A DNA stretch of 64,000 nt, from the NCBI RefSeq assembly GCF_003970915.1, contig NZ_RXOF01000003.1:1-64000 (forward strand), given 5' to 3'. Of the stretch, positions 51,861 to 59,620 are shown one piece after another. The stretch comes from Hymenobacter gummosus. GTDB lineage: Bacteria; Bacteroidota; Bacteroidia; Cytophagales; Hymenobacteraceae. Position numbers and translations under genes: made by a program. Every line of letters begins with the position of its first letter. Position 1 is the stretch's first letter. The notes below the pieces were generated by a model. It did not search any database. It saw nothing but the letters and a program-made list of their open reading frames with translations, and was not told where the DNA came from.

Positions 51861-53957
51861 CTACGCCCCAACCGGCTCCTCCACCGCTACCGGCTCCACC
51901 CAGCGGCCGTCTTCGCGGATGAGGTTAATCAGCTCGTCCACGGCGGCTTCTTCGGGCACCGACTTCTTGATGACTTCCTGGCCGCGGTAGAGGGCAATTT
52001 TGCCCCGGCCCACACCCACGTAGCCGTAGTCGGCGTCGGCCATTTCGCCGGGGCCGTTCACGATGCAGCCCATGATGCCGATTTTGACGCCCTTGAGGTG
52101 GTCGGTGCGGCGGCGGATCATGGCGGTAGTTTCGGGCAAATCGAAGAGGGTACGACCGCAGCTGGGGCAGCTGATGTACTCCGTCTTGCTCATGCGGGTG
52201 CGCGCCGCCTGCAGGATGCCGAAGCTGAGCTGGTTAAGCCCGTCGAGGCGGCTGAGCCAGGTGTTCTGGTCGGCGTCGGGCAGCTTTTCGGTGCTGAGCA
52301 CCACGCCGTCGCCGAGGCCGTCGAGCAGCAGGCCGCCCACGTCGGTGGCGGCGTAGAGCTGGGTTTGCTCGGCGGCCTGGTCGGGGTACTGGCGGTTGAT
52401 GATGACAGGATTGGTCACGCCCTTGTTGATCAGCCGGAAGAAGGCCCGGCGAATTTCGGGCATGGCGTGGGCGTTGTCGGTGTAGAGGATGATGACGGCC
52501 GTGCGGTCTGCGCGCAGCTGGTCGATGGCGGCCGGCGTAAGGGACTCTAGGTTGTGGAAGACGAAGTTGGCCTCCGGGTGCTTGGCGGCGGCCACGGCGT
52601 ACTCGCTGTGGGTAAGCACCGGGAAATGGTCTTCGCGCTTGCCGCCGTCAATCCACGCCGCGTAGTCGACCAGCTCCTTGAGGCCGTTGGGCAGCATGAA
52701 CGGGATGGGGCGCTGACCGGTGTAGATGTAGTCGGCGCCGAGGTCGTTCATCTGGAACTTGTCGAGGAAGGCCGAGTACAGGTGCCCCACGCAACGCAAA
52801 TCAGCATATTCCACCTGCGGCAGGCGCGAAATATCGGCCAGCACCCGCGGCACGTTCTGCCCGCCGATGTTCAGCACCTCGTGCGTCTGGCGTCGGTGGT
52901 ACTGGAAGGGGTCAATTGGGATTTGGGAATTAATAATTAATAATGAAGAATTAGTAATTGCGTCTACAGATTCCGCTGCATCGGATTTTGACGAATTATT
53001 AATTATTAATTCTTCATTATTAATTAAACTTAGAATGGGTTTGGCCTCGGCGGCCCGGTTCGTGTACCGGTCAATCAGCATACGGGCCACGGGAGCTTCG
53101 GCTTCGGGCGGCTCGGTCAGGCTCACGCGCACGGTGTCGCCTAGGCCGTCTTCCAGCAGCGTGCCGATGCCCACGGCCGACTTGATGCGGCCGTCCTCGG
53201 CTTCGCCGGCTTCGGTCACGCCCAGGTGCAGCGGGTAGGGCTGCAGGCCCTCGGCGTCGAGCTTCTGCACCAGCAGGCGGTAGGCCTGCACCATCACCTG
53301 CGTGTTCGAGGCCTTCATCGACAGCACCACGTCGTAGTAGTTCTCGTCCTCGCAGATGCGCAGAAACTCCAGGGCCGACTCCACCATGCCCAGCGGCGTA
53401 TCACCGTAACGGCTCAGAATGCGGTCGGACAAGGAGCCGTGGTTGGTGCCGATGCGCATGGCCGTGCCGTACTGCTTGCAGATCTGCACCAGGGGCCGAA
53501 ACCGCTCCCGGATGCGCTCAATCTCGCCCTGGTACTCCGCGTCGGTGTACTCGATGGTCTGGAATTTCTTCTTGTCGACGTAGTTGCCCGGGTTCACGCG
53601 CACTTTCTCCACGATGCGGGCGGCCAGCTCGGCGGCGTTGGGCGTGAAGTGAATGTCGGCAATGAGCGGCACTGCGCAGCCGCGGCGGCGCAGCTCCTTC
53701 TTGATTTCCTGCAGGTTCTGGGCCTCCTTCATGCTGGGGGCCGTGATGCGCACGTACTCGCAGCCGGCCTCCACCATGCGCAGCACCTCCTCCACCGAGC
53801 CGAGCGTGTCCATCGTGTCGACGGTGGTCATGCTCTGCACCCGGATGGGGTAATGGCCGCCGAGGGGCAGGTCGCCGATGTTCACGACGCGGGCTTCGCG
53901 GCGCTTGTATTCGGTCAGGCTGGGGCAGTAAATCTTGGATTCCGAAGAGGTGCTCAT
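51861..53957 (-). CDS. ispG: 4-hydroxy-3-methylbut-2-enyl diphosphate synthase (long Bacteroidota form)
   Basis: 698 residues. This iron-sulfur enzyme makes HMBPP in the MEP isoprenoid pathway. It has the N-terminal TIM barrel (VVNIGDLPLGGHYPIRVQSM, PLIADIHFTPNAA, VRVNPGNYVDKK), the large insert typical of Bacteroidota/plant-type GcpE, and the C-terminal cluster domain with YISCPSCGRTLFDL and GIMGCIVNGPGEMADADYGY supplying the [4Fe-4S] cysteines. Between the two parts, residues encoded at about 52923-53034 are a foreign AT-rich palindrome translated in frame (LINNEELIINN…SLLIIN). ATG 53957 gives the normal start MSTSSESKIYCPSL. Confidence 0.95.
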   Translation of the reverse strand: MSTSSESKIYCPSLTEYKRREARVVNIGDLPLGGHYPIRVQSMTTVDTMDTLGSVEEVLRMVEAGCEYVRITAPSMKEAQNLQEIKKELRRRGCAVPLIADIHFTPNAAELAARIVEKVRVNPGNYVDKKKFQTIEYTDAEYQGEIERIRERFRPLVQICKQYGTAMRIGTNHGSLSDRILSRYGDTPLGMVESALEFLRICEDENYYDVVLSMKASNTQVMVQAYRLLVQKLDAEGLQPYPLHLGVTEAGEAEDGRIKSAVGIGTLLEDGLGDTVRVSLTEPPEAEAPVARMLIDRYTNRAAEAKPILSLINNEELIINNSSKSDAAESVDAITNSSLLIINSQIPIDPFQYHRRQTHEVLNIGGQNVPRVLADISRLPQVEYADLRCVGHLYSAFLDKFQMNDLGADYIYTGQRPIPFMLPNGLKELVDYAAWIDGGKREDHFPVLTHSEYAVAAAKHPEANFVFHNLESLTPAAIDQLRADRTAVIILYTDNAHAMPEIRRAFFRLINKGVTNPVIINRQYPDQAAEQTQLYAATDVGGLLLDGLGDGVVLSTEKLPDADQNTWLSRLDGLNQLSFGILQAARTRMSKTEYISCPSCGRTLFDLPETTAMIRRRTDHLKGVKIGIMGCIVNGPGEMADADYGYVGVGRGKIALYRGQEVIKKSVPEEAAVDELINLIREDGRWVEPVAVEEPVGA
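52935..53025. repeat. AT-rich inverted repeat inserted in frame within ispG
   Basis: Arms 52935-52959 and 53001-53025 (25 bp each) are complementary with a single mismatch and almost pure A/T, unlike the rest of ispG. The 41-nt loop is of mixed composition. The whole ~110-bp insertion keeps the reading frame and contributes about 36 residues at a domain boundary. Confidence 0.8.
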
Positions 53958-54014
53958 GCGCAGGGTAACGTAGTCGAGGCAGAAACCGCATTTCAGGCGG
54001 CAAAGTTGCCGGAA

Positions 54015-54022
54015 CAAAGGTA
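54015..54022 (-). promoter_or_regulatory. TAnnTTTG -7 element for ispG
   Basis: TACCTTTG on the minus strand, 57 bp before ATG 53957. Upstream are three near-repeats of 'CGTTTGC' (54023-54065) of unknown meaning. No clear -33 TTG was seen. Confidence 0.5.
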
Positions 54023-54209
54023 CGAGGCTTGCCAGCGTTTGCCGAGGTTTGTCGACGTTTGCGGGCCCGCGCCGCAGCGCGGGTGACGTTGTTACGTCGT
54101 CTTATGACCGACGGCAGCCGGCCGATTACCATTATTGCGTCATCGTGTAAAGGCCTTCACCGATGCCCACGCCATGGCCCGGGCCTACAAACGTGTCTGC
54201 ATCCTTACT

Positions 54210-54677
54210 ATGCACCCACCTCTGCGCCTCGATGCGTCCACCGGCCACCTGCAGCTCGGCCCGACTGGTAGCATCACCCCTACCACGACGCCCGCTGACC
54301 TGGCCCGGCTTTTTCCCGCGGCCAGCATCACGCCCTACAACCTCGGCAACGGCTGGCATCAATATCACCTGCAGCTGGCGCAAGACGGGTGGTTCATCGG
54401 TGTGGTGCTGCAGCTGGTCGGGCGCTACTTCGTGCAGTGGCAGCTGGTTTTCACCCAGGACCGGGCGCCCCGCAACACCTGGGCCGACTGGGATGAGCCC
54501 GCCGAGCGGCAGCAGGCGCTGCGCTACCAGCAGTGGCTGACGACGCAGCTCGGCCCCGCCGATGAGCGGTGGCAGCTCGACTGGGGCGAGGCCTGGGTGG
54601 GCTACGACGCCCGCAGCGGCAGCAGCAGCATAGTGGTGCGCTACGGCGGGCCCGCGCCTACTCCCCAGCCCGCTTGA
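54210..54677 (+). CDS. Hypothetical protein
   Basis: 155 residues from ATG 54210 (an ATG at 54174 is also possible). It reads LDASTGHLQLGPTGSITPTT, WHQYHLQLAQDGWFIGVVLQ and RYFVQWQLVFTQDRAPRNTW, then DWGEAWVGYDARSGSSSIVV. It is beta-rich and soluble with no recognised family. Its last 20 bp overlap the end of the convergent NAD(P)-binding gene. Confidence 0.6.
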   Translation: MHPPLRLDASTGHLQLGPTGSITPTTTPADLARLFPAASITPYNLGNGWHQYHLQLAQDGWFIGVVLQLVGRYFVQWQLVFTQDRAPRNTWADWDEPAERQQALRYQQWLTTQLGPADERWQLDWGEAWVGYDARSGSSSIVVRYGGPAPTPQPA

Positions 54678-55317
54678 ACACGCCGTCCAGCGTGTCTACC
54701 TGCACGCCCACTTCCTCGTCGAAACTGGCGTTGATCATGGCCCGGGCCACGGTGCGGGCGTGAATGGGGCGGTACTTGTGCAGCCCCGGCAGCTGCCCCA
54801 ACAGGGCCGCCGCCCCGATACCGAATCGTTCGAGCGGGCGGGCCTGCTCACGCGGGCCGGCCAGCACGCCCGGCTGCAGAATGCGGACGCGGGCAAAGGC
54901 CAGGGCCTGCACGTCGCGCTCCAGCTCGCCCTTCATGCGGTTGTAGAAGAGGGCCGAGTCCTTGTCGGCCCCAGCCGCCGACACCAGCACGTAGGTATCC
55001 GTGCCGTTGCGGGCGGCGTGTTCGGCCGTCTGCAGCTGGTAGGTGTGGTCGACGCGGTACTGGTCGTCCTTGCTGCCGGCCTGCTTGAGCGTGGTGCCCA
55101 AGGCCGAAAACAGCACCTCCCCCTGCAGCAGCTCCTGCCACTCCGAGGGCTTGTCGAAGTCGACGATGTGCTCTTCGAGCTTGTCGGGGTTGTGGTAGCC
55201 GGTGGGGCGGCGGGTGAATACTTTCACGCGCTCGAAGCGCGCATCGGTCAGCAATTGGCCAACCAGGTAATGGCCTACCAGCCCGGTAGCACCGATAACG
55301 AGGGCAGTCTTTTTCAT
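54658..55317 (-). CDS. NAD(P)H-binding short-chain-dehydrogenase-like protein
   Basis: 219 residues. The Rossmann motif ALVIGATGLVGHYLVGQLL is at the N-terminus, followed by VKVFTRRPTG, VLFSALGTTLKQAG, YVLVSAAGADKDSALFYNRM (the Y-x-x-x-K position is YNRMK) and ILQPGVLAGPREQARPLER. This is the atypical SDR branch near HTATIP2/oxidoreductase-like proteins in bacteria. The substrate is unknown. It is convergent with, and overlaps, the hypothetical gene at 54210. Confidence 0.85.
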   Translation of the reverse strand: MKKTALVIGATGLVGHYLVGQLLTDARFERVKVFTRRPTGYHNPDKLEEHIVDFDKPSEWQELLQGEVLFSALGTTLKQAGSKDDQYRVDHTYQLQTAEHAARNGTDTYVLVSAAGADKDSALFYNRMKGELERDVQALAFARVRILQPGVLAGPREQARPLERFGIGAAALLGQLPGLHKYRPIHARTVARAMINASFDEEVGVQVDTLDGVFKRAGE

Positions 55318-55385
55318 GCGGCAAAGGCAAACGTTCAGGCTCTGTCTTTACCCCGAAGCGGCACCTGGGGTTATCCATCCGTGTA

Positions 55386-55415
55386 CCGCGCAGACGCGAT
55401 TATGCGTCTGCGCGG
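55386..55415. terminator. 12-bp perfect hairpin
   Basis: CCGCGCAGACGC (55386-55397) pairs exactly with 55404-55415 across a GATTAT loop, in the 197-bp gap between the SDR gene start and the MarR stop. A second weaker inverted pair (GTAGCGGGT near 55442 and the ACCCCGCTAC at 55510) encloses the rest of the gap. It may terminate the MarR gene (minus); there is no T-run. Confidence 0.4.
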
Positions 55416-55514
55416 CCGCATTGCCCGAAAATTATCCGGCTGTAGCGGGTCAACGCCCAGACGCAGCCATGCCTCTCTACGCCGGCCAAACAGCTCTGAT
55501 GCTAGCGTACCCCG

Positions 55515-56180
55515 CTACTGCGCGGGCGGCAGCCACTGCTGCATCAGGGCCTCGAAGCTCTCGGGGCGCGGGGCCAGGTAGATGCTGAGGTGAAAAGCGT
55601 CGAGGCGCTGCAGCAGGTACACCAGCTGGCGCCGCTCCTCCTGGGTCAGGTCGCCCGACACGAGGTGGGCCACCTGGTTCATGCGGCCCAGGGCTTCGCT
55701 GAGCACCTGCCGGCCCTCGTCGGTGACGCTGAGCAGCTTGCGGCGGCGGTCGGTGGCGTGGGGCTCTTCCGTGACGAGGCCGTGGGCCAGCAGGCGCTTG
55801 ATAACCTCGGTGCCGGAGGCTTTTTCGTGCACGTTGCGGGTAATCAGCTCGGTTTTGCTTAGCGGCTGCAGCCGGTAGAGGCTGGCCAGGTAGGCAAAGT
55901 CATCGGCGGTGAGCAGGGGCGTGCCAGCCAGCGCCAGGCGGATGTAGGAGCGGGCGTAGCGGTTCATAAACACCACCAGCTTGCTGATTTGCACCTCCGG
56001 CGAGTCGTGCACGGCGTGCACCTCATCGGCGACGGGCTGCGGGCCCGCGCCCAGGGCGGTGCGGGCGTGCAGCCAGGCGGCAAAGCGGGGTAAGTCGGCC
56101 GGGGCGCTGTGGCTGGCCTGCTGGTGCTGTTCGAAGGCTTCGACCTGCTCCAGCAGCTGCTTCAGCAACGAGTAATCCAT
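55515..56180 (-). CDS. MarR-family transcriptional regulator
   Basis: 221 residues, longer than usual because of an N-terminal helical extension (residues 1-70). The winged helix is ALAGTPLLTADDFAYLASLY, LSKTELITRNVHEKASGTEV (recognition region), KRLLAHGLVTEEPHATDRRR (wing with DxR) and LLSVTDEGRQVL. The C-terminal dimer helices end LSIYLAPRPESFEAL. It lies 300 bp from, and may regulate, the quinone oxidoreductase gene downstream on the same strand, although a palindrome separates them. Confidence 0.9.
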   Translation of the reverse strand: MDYSLLKQLLEQVEAFEQHQQASHSAPADLPRFAAWLHARTALGAGPQPVADEVHAVHDSPEVQISKLVVFMNRYARSYIRLALAGTPLLTADDFAYLASLYRLQPLSKTELITRNVHEKASGTEVIKRLLAHGLVTEEPHATDRRRKLLSVTDEGRQVLSEALGRMNQVAHLVSGDLTQEERRQLVYLLQRLDAFHLSIYLAPRPESFEALMQQWLPPAQ

Positions 56181-56342
56181 GGCGGCGGGAAGCAAGAACG
56201 GGGGAAGGCCCGGCAGGTCGGCGGCAAGCTCGGCCTGGGGCGACGCGGCAACTCCCGATAGCGCAGGAGTTGTTTTTTTGTTGCGGAATCAGGTTAAAAA
56301 TCCGCAAACGGGCGGACGACCGCCTGAGTCAGAACGGTTACG

Positions 56343-56425
56343 GCACTGTCGTGGCGCGCGACGCGCGACATCCGGGTGGGTATCGTTGACTGACTTCACT
56401 CAGATGTCGCGCGCCATGACAGCCG
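56343..56425. repeat. Imperfect intergenic palindrome
   Basis: TGTCGTGGCGCGCGAC at the left matches, in inverse, GTCGCGCGCCATGACA at the right with one mismatch, and an extra GCGCGACATC in the left arm repeats the stem. It lies between the quinone oxidoreductase stop (56429) and the MarR start. Short GC stems, MITE/REP-like. Confidence 0.55.
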
Positions 56426-56428
56426 GGC

Positions 56429-57403
56429 CTACCGGTTCACGCGCAGCACAATCTTGCCGATATGCTCGCTGCTTTCCATCAGGCGGTGGGCCAGCTCGGC
56501 TTCGCTGAGGGCAAACTTGCGGTAGATGACGGGCTTGAACTGCTTGTTGACCAGCAGGGGCCACACGTGCTGCTCCACCGCGGCCGTCAGGGCGGCTTTG
56601 AAGTCGGCGGAGCGGGGGCGCAGGGTGCTGCCGGTGATGGTAAGGCGGCGGCGCATCACCTCCAGGGCGTTGAACTCGGCCTGGGCGCCCTTCATGGCGT
56701 TGATGAACACCAGCCGGCCGTCGTCGCGGAGCAGGCGCAGGTTCCGGGCCGTGTAGTCGCCCCCAATCATGTCCAGCACCACGTCGACGCCCTTTTTCTG
56801 CAGCTCGGCCTCAAAGTCCTCGGTGCGGTAGTTGAAGCAGCGGGTGGCGCCCAGGGCCTCGCAGGCGCGGCACTTCTCGTCGGAGCCGGCCGTGGCGTAC
56901 ACCTCGCTGCCCAGCAGCCGGGCCAGCTGAATGGCCGTCACGCCGATGCCGCTGCTGCCGCCGTGCACCAGCAGCGTCTGGCCCGGCTGCAGCCCGCCGC
57001 GCTCAAACACGTTGTGCCACACCGTCAGCACTGTTTCGGGCAGGGCGGCGGCTTCGGTCATGCGCCAGCCGGCGGGCACCGGCAGGCAGTGCCGGGCGTC
57101 CACCACGGCGTAGTCGGCGTAGCCGCCGGCCGTGAGCAGGGCGCACACTTCGTCGCCCACCTGCCAGCGCGCCACGCCCTCCCCCACTTCCTGCACCACC
57201 CCGGCTATTTCCAGGCCCGGTACGGTGCCCGTCACGTCGCCGCTGCCGCCGTACTTGCCCTGGCGCAGCAGCACGTCGGGGCGGTTGACGCCGGCGGCCA
57301 GCACCTGCACCAGCACCTGGCCGGGCGCGGGGCGCGGGGCATCGAGGTGCTGGAGCTGTAACACTTCGGGGCCGCCGGGGCGGCTAATAACAATGGCGTG
57401 CAT
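56429..57403 (-). CDS. NAD(P)H-quinone oxidoreductase (MDR, PIG3-like)
   Basis: 324 residues: MHAIVISRPGGPEVLQLQHL, the GroES-like NRPDVLLRQGKYGG, VPGLEIAGVVQEVGEG and VGDEVCALLTAGGYADYA, then the nucleotide-binding LLVHGGSSGIGVTAIQLARL and the ATAGSDEKCRACEALGA segment. This is the zinc-free TP53I3/PIG3-like quinone reductase family within medium-chain dehydrogenases. ATG 57403 is the family start; upstream in-frame sequence is not similar. It is probably in the oxidative or xenobiotic stress response. Confidence 0.92.
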   Translation of the reverse strand: MHAIVISRPGGPEVLQLQHLDAPRPAPGQVLVQVLAAGVNRPDVLLRQGKYGGSGDVTGTVPGLEIAGVVQEVGEGVARWQVGDEVCALLTAGGYADYAVVDARHCLPVPAGWRMTEAAALPETVLTVWHNVFERGGLQPGQTLLVHGGSSGIGVTAIQLARLLGSEVYATAGSDEKCRACEALGATRCFNYRTEDFEAELQKKGVDVVLDMIGGDYTARNLRLLRDDGRLVFINAMKGAQAEFNALEVMRRRLTITGSTLRPRSADFKAALTAAVEQHVWPLLVNKQFKPVIYRKFALSEAELAHRLMESSEHIGKIVLRVNR

Positions 57404-57569
57404 GCTAGGCAGAGGGGTCGGTGAAGAAGGGCGCGAGTCAGGCCGCAGCGGCGTGTACGGCTTGAATCCGCAATAGAACGATTCTGCCCGCGTCGTGCAA
57501 GCTTCGGCGGGCAAATTCCGGGGCCGCCGCCGCGCCACTTTTCCCCGGCATTTGCGTTTCTTGCCCTCG

Positions 57570-58085
57570 ATGAAAGCCCCCAGCATCTTCCCCACCCTGC
57601 TCGACGCCACCCGGGCCCTGGGCTTGCGCGCCTGGCAAACCGGCCCGCTGTTCCGCAAAGCCTTTCGCTCGGCCGCCGACGCGGTGCAGGAAGTGCTGCG
57701 CGCCGAGGTGCAGAAGGGCAACGCCAAGCTGGTGGCCGACTTCCTGATCGACAAAGCCGCCCCGGCCGCCAAGGCCCTGCTGCTGGAGCGCATGTCGGTG
57801 CGGCTGCTGGCCCGGCTGGGTTTGCGCGGGGCCCTGGCGTCCAACGTCGTGGGCTGGATTCTGCCCTTCGTGGTGGAGAAAATCGTGCGGGCCGTGCTCA
57901 AAACCGAAGCCGCCGCCCGGCTGCAGCAGCACCCCACCGTGACGAACGTGCGCCGCACCCTCGACGAGCTGACCAACCGCCTGCGCCGGGCCGTCCTGCC
58001 CGATTTCGGCTCCCGGGCCGAGGTGCTGGAACACGATTTGCCCGAGCTGCCCGCCCCGGCGGCTCCAACCGCCGAGGCCCCGTAG
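57570..58085 (+). CDS. Hypothetical helical protein
   Basis: 171 residues. Mostly helical, basic and amphipathic: LLDATRALGLRAWQTGPLFR, QKGNAKLVADFLIDKAAPAA, VRLLARLGLRGALASNVVGW and a hydrophobic ILPFVVEKIVRAVL, ending in a Pro/Ala tail. No family was recognised. It lies 34 bp upstream of a GRDP-like gene on the same strand and may head a three-gene operon with it. Confidence 0.6.
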   Translation: MKAPSIFPTLLDATRALGLRAWQTGPLFRKAFRSAADAVQEVLRAEVQKGNAKLVADFLIDKAAPAAKALLLERMSVRLLARLGLRGALASNVVGWILPFVVEKIVRAVLKTEAAARLQQHPTVTNVRRTLDELTNRLRRAVLPDFGSRAEVLEHDLPELPAPAAPTAEAP

Positions 58086-58119
58086 CGTAAAAAGCTCGTC
58101 CGCTCCTACTCGCCGCCCC

Positions 58120-58620
58120 ATGCGCCCCGACTACCTCGCGCTCTGGCAGAAAATCGAGGCCTTCGAACTCGACGACCCGCACGCGGCCCTCACGTTTACT
58201 GACCGCTTGGCCCGCGAAAACGGCTGGCCGCTGAGCTACAGCCTGCGCGCCGTGCAGGAGTACAAGCGCTTTATGCTGCTGCTGTGCGTGTCCGAGCACC
58301 CGCTCACGCCCTCCGACCAGGTCGACCAGGTCTGGCACTTGCACCTGCTCTACACCCGCTCCTACTGGGACGAATTCTGCCCCCACGTGCTCGGGCGCCC
58401 CGTTCACCACGGCCCCACCCGCGGCGGCGCCCAGCAGCAGGCCCAGTTTACCGACTGGTACGCCCGCACCAAAGAGCTGTACCAGACTACCTTCGGTCAC
58501 GCCCCACCCGCCGACCTCTGGCCCGACGGCGCCGAGCGGTTCGGCGACATCAACTTCCGGCGCGTCAACCTCGGCCGCTACTGGCTGCTGCCCAAATTCC
58601 GCTTCTTTCGTCGTTTCTGA
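58120..58620 (+). CDS. GRDP-like (glycine-rich-domain-like) protein
   Basis: 166 residues: RAVQEYKRFMLLLCVSEHPL, then SDQVDQVWHLHLLYTRSYWD and EFCPHVLGRPVHHGPTRGG. The 'EYKRF … VDxVWHxHLL … YxxxC … HHGPT' pattern is that of the glycine-rich-domain-containing protein family, which in bacteria often partners TIGR04222-type proteins. The His residues suggest a metal site. Its TGA overlaps the ATG of the next gene (TGATG), so the two are translationally coupled. Confidence 0.8.
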   Translation: MRPDYLALWQKIEAFELDDPHAALTFTDRLARENGWPLSYSLRAVQEYKRFMLLLCVSEHPLTPSDQVDQVWHLHLLYTRSYWDEFCPHVLGRPVHHGPTRGGAQQQAQFTDWYARTKELYQTTFGHAPPADLWPDGAERFGDINFRRVNLGRYWLLPKFRFFRRF

Positions 58621-59438
58621 TGCAGCTGGCCCGTCTTGCCCCCGCCGAAATCATCGTTTTGCAGCGCACCCGCGAGGCTCCCGTCCGGCACATGCTGCGC
58701 CTCACCTTCGCCGACCTGGTGCTGCGCGACGTGCTGCGCCTGGAACACCGCCCGTTCCAGCCCCGGCCCCAGGATCCGCCCGTCGACTGCTACTACGTGC
58801 GCCCCGGCGACGCCTGGGGCCGCGAGCCGGCCCGGCCCCACGAAGTGCCGCTGCTGCGGCCCCTGCCCCCCGGCCGGCAAATGCTTCTGCTGCGCAACTA
58901 CGTAGCCGTGCTGCTGGAGCAGATACCCCCGCGCTACCAGTACCGCCTGCTGGTCACCGAAAGCCCCAGCCTGCGGGGCTGCGTGCGCTGCACCGCCTGG
59001 CAGCAGCTCTGGCAGACGTTTGCGCTGACGCCGGCGGGCCTGGACCTGCTCTACACCGTGGACGCCGAGCTGGCCCAACTGCCGCGCGGCCCCCGGGCGG
59101 CGGCGCTGCTGCCCAGCCTGCACGGCAAGGCCCTGCTGCTGGGCGCCCCATTGCCCTTCGAGCTGCGCCTGTTCGATGCGGAGCTGCTCCGCATGCTGGG
59201 CCTGCGCCGGGGCCAGCCGGAAGTAGTCGGCGGCGACACCGGCGGCAGCTGGGACGCCGACACCAGCAGCGAAGGCAGCGACTTCGGCGGCTCGGACTTC
59301 GGCGGGGGCCACTCCGGCGGTGGGGGCGCCAGCGGCGACTTTGGCGGGGATAGTGGCTGCTCCTCGGGCTGCTCCTCGGGCTGCTCCGGGTGCAGTGGCA
59401 GCGGGTGCAGTGGCTGCGGGGGCTGCGGCGGGGATTGA
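58620..59438 (+). CDS. TIGR04222-like protein with Gly/Ser/Cys-rich tail
   Basis: 272 residues. Residues 1-210 are helical and soluble (QLARLAPAEIIVLQRTREAP, FELRLFDAELLRMLG). Residues 225-272 form a low-complexity tail with nine cysteines in Ser/Gly context (SSGCSSGCSGCSGSGCSGCG). Such tails occur on TIGR04222 proteins next to GRDP-like partners. Unlike typical TIGR04222 proteins, no obvious membrane helix is seen. It is coupled by TGATG overlap to the upstream gene. The tail could bind metal or form a disulfide network (inference). Confidence 0.65.
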   Translation: MQLARLAPAEIIVLQRTREAPVRHMLRLTFADLVLRDVLRLEHRPFQPRPQDPPVDCYYVRPGDAWGREPARPHEVPLLRPLPPGRQMLLLRNYVAVLLEQIPPRYQYRLLVTESPSLRGCVRCTAWQQLWQTFALTPAGLDLLYTVDAELAQLPRGPRAAALLPSLHGKALLLGAPLPFELRLFDAELLRMLGLRRGQPEVVGGDTGGSWDADTSSEGSDFGGSDFGGGHSGGGGASGDFGGDSGCSSGCSSGCSGCSGSGCSGCGGCGGD

Positions 59439-59450
59439 GCCTGAGAACGT

Positions 59451-59488
59451 AAAAGCCCGTCCAGCCACAGGAGGCCGAACGGGCTTTT
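59451..59488 (+). terminator. Terminator after the TIGR04222-like gene
   Basis: AAAAGCCCGT (59451-59460) pairs with ACGGGCTTTT (59479-59488), an 18-nt loop between. The T4 tail is moderate. Confidence 0.7.
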
Positions 59489-59620
59489 GGGTCGCCGAAA
59501 AATCGACTAAAAATGAAAAAACCCGCCGGCTCCCGCACTTGCTGCGGGGCCAACGGGCTTAGTGGCGAGCCGGTCGAACTGCATTCCCACCCGAATTCGA
59601 ACCGGCTGCACCGGCGGCTG

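Noticed and set aside
54023-54065. CGTTTGC near-repeats upstream of ispG as operator sites
   Set aside because: They are only three loose copies with uneven spacing and no known regulator, so they are mentioned in the promoter entry only.
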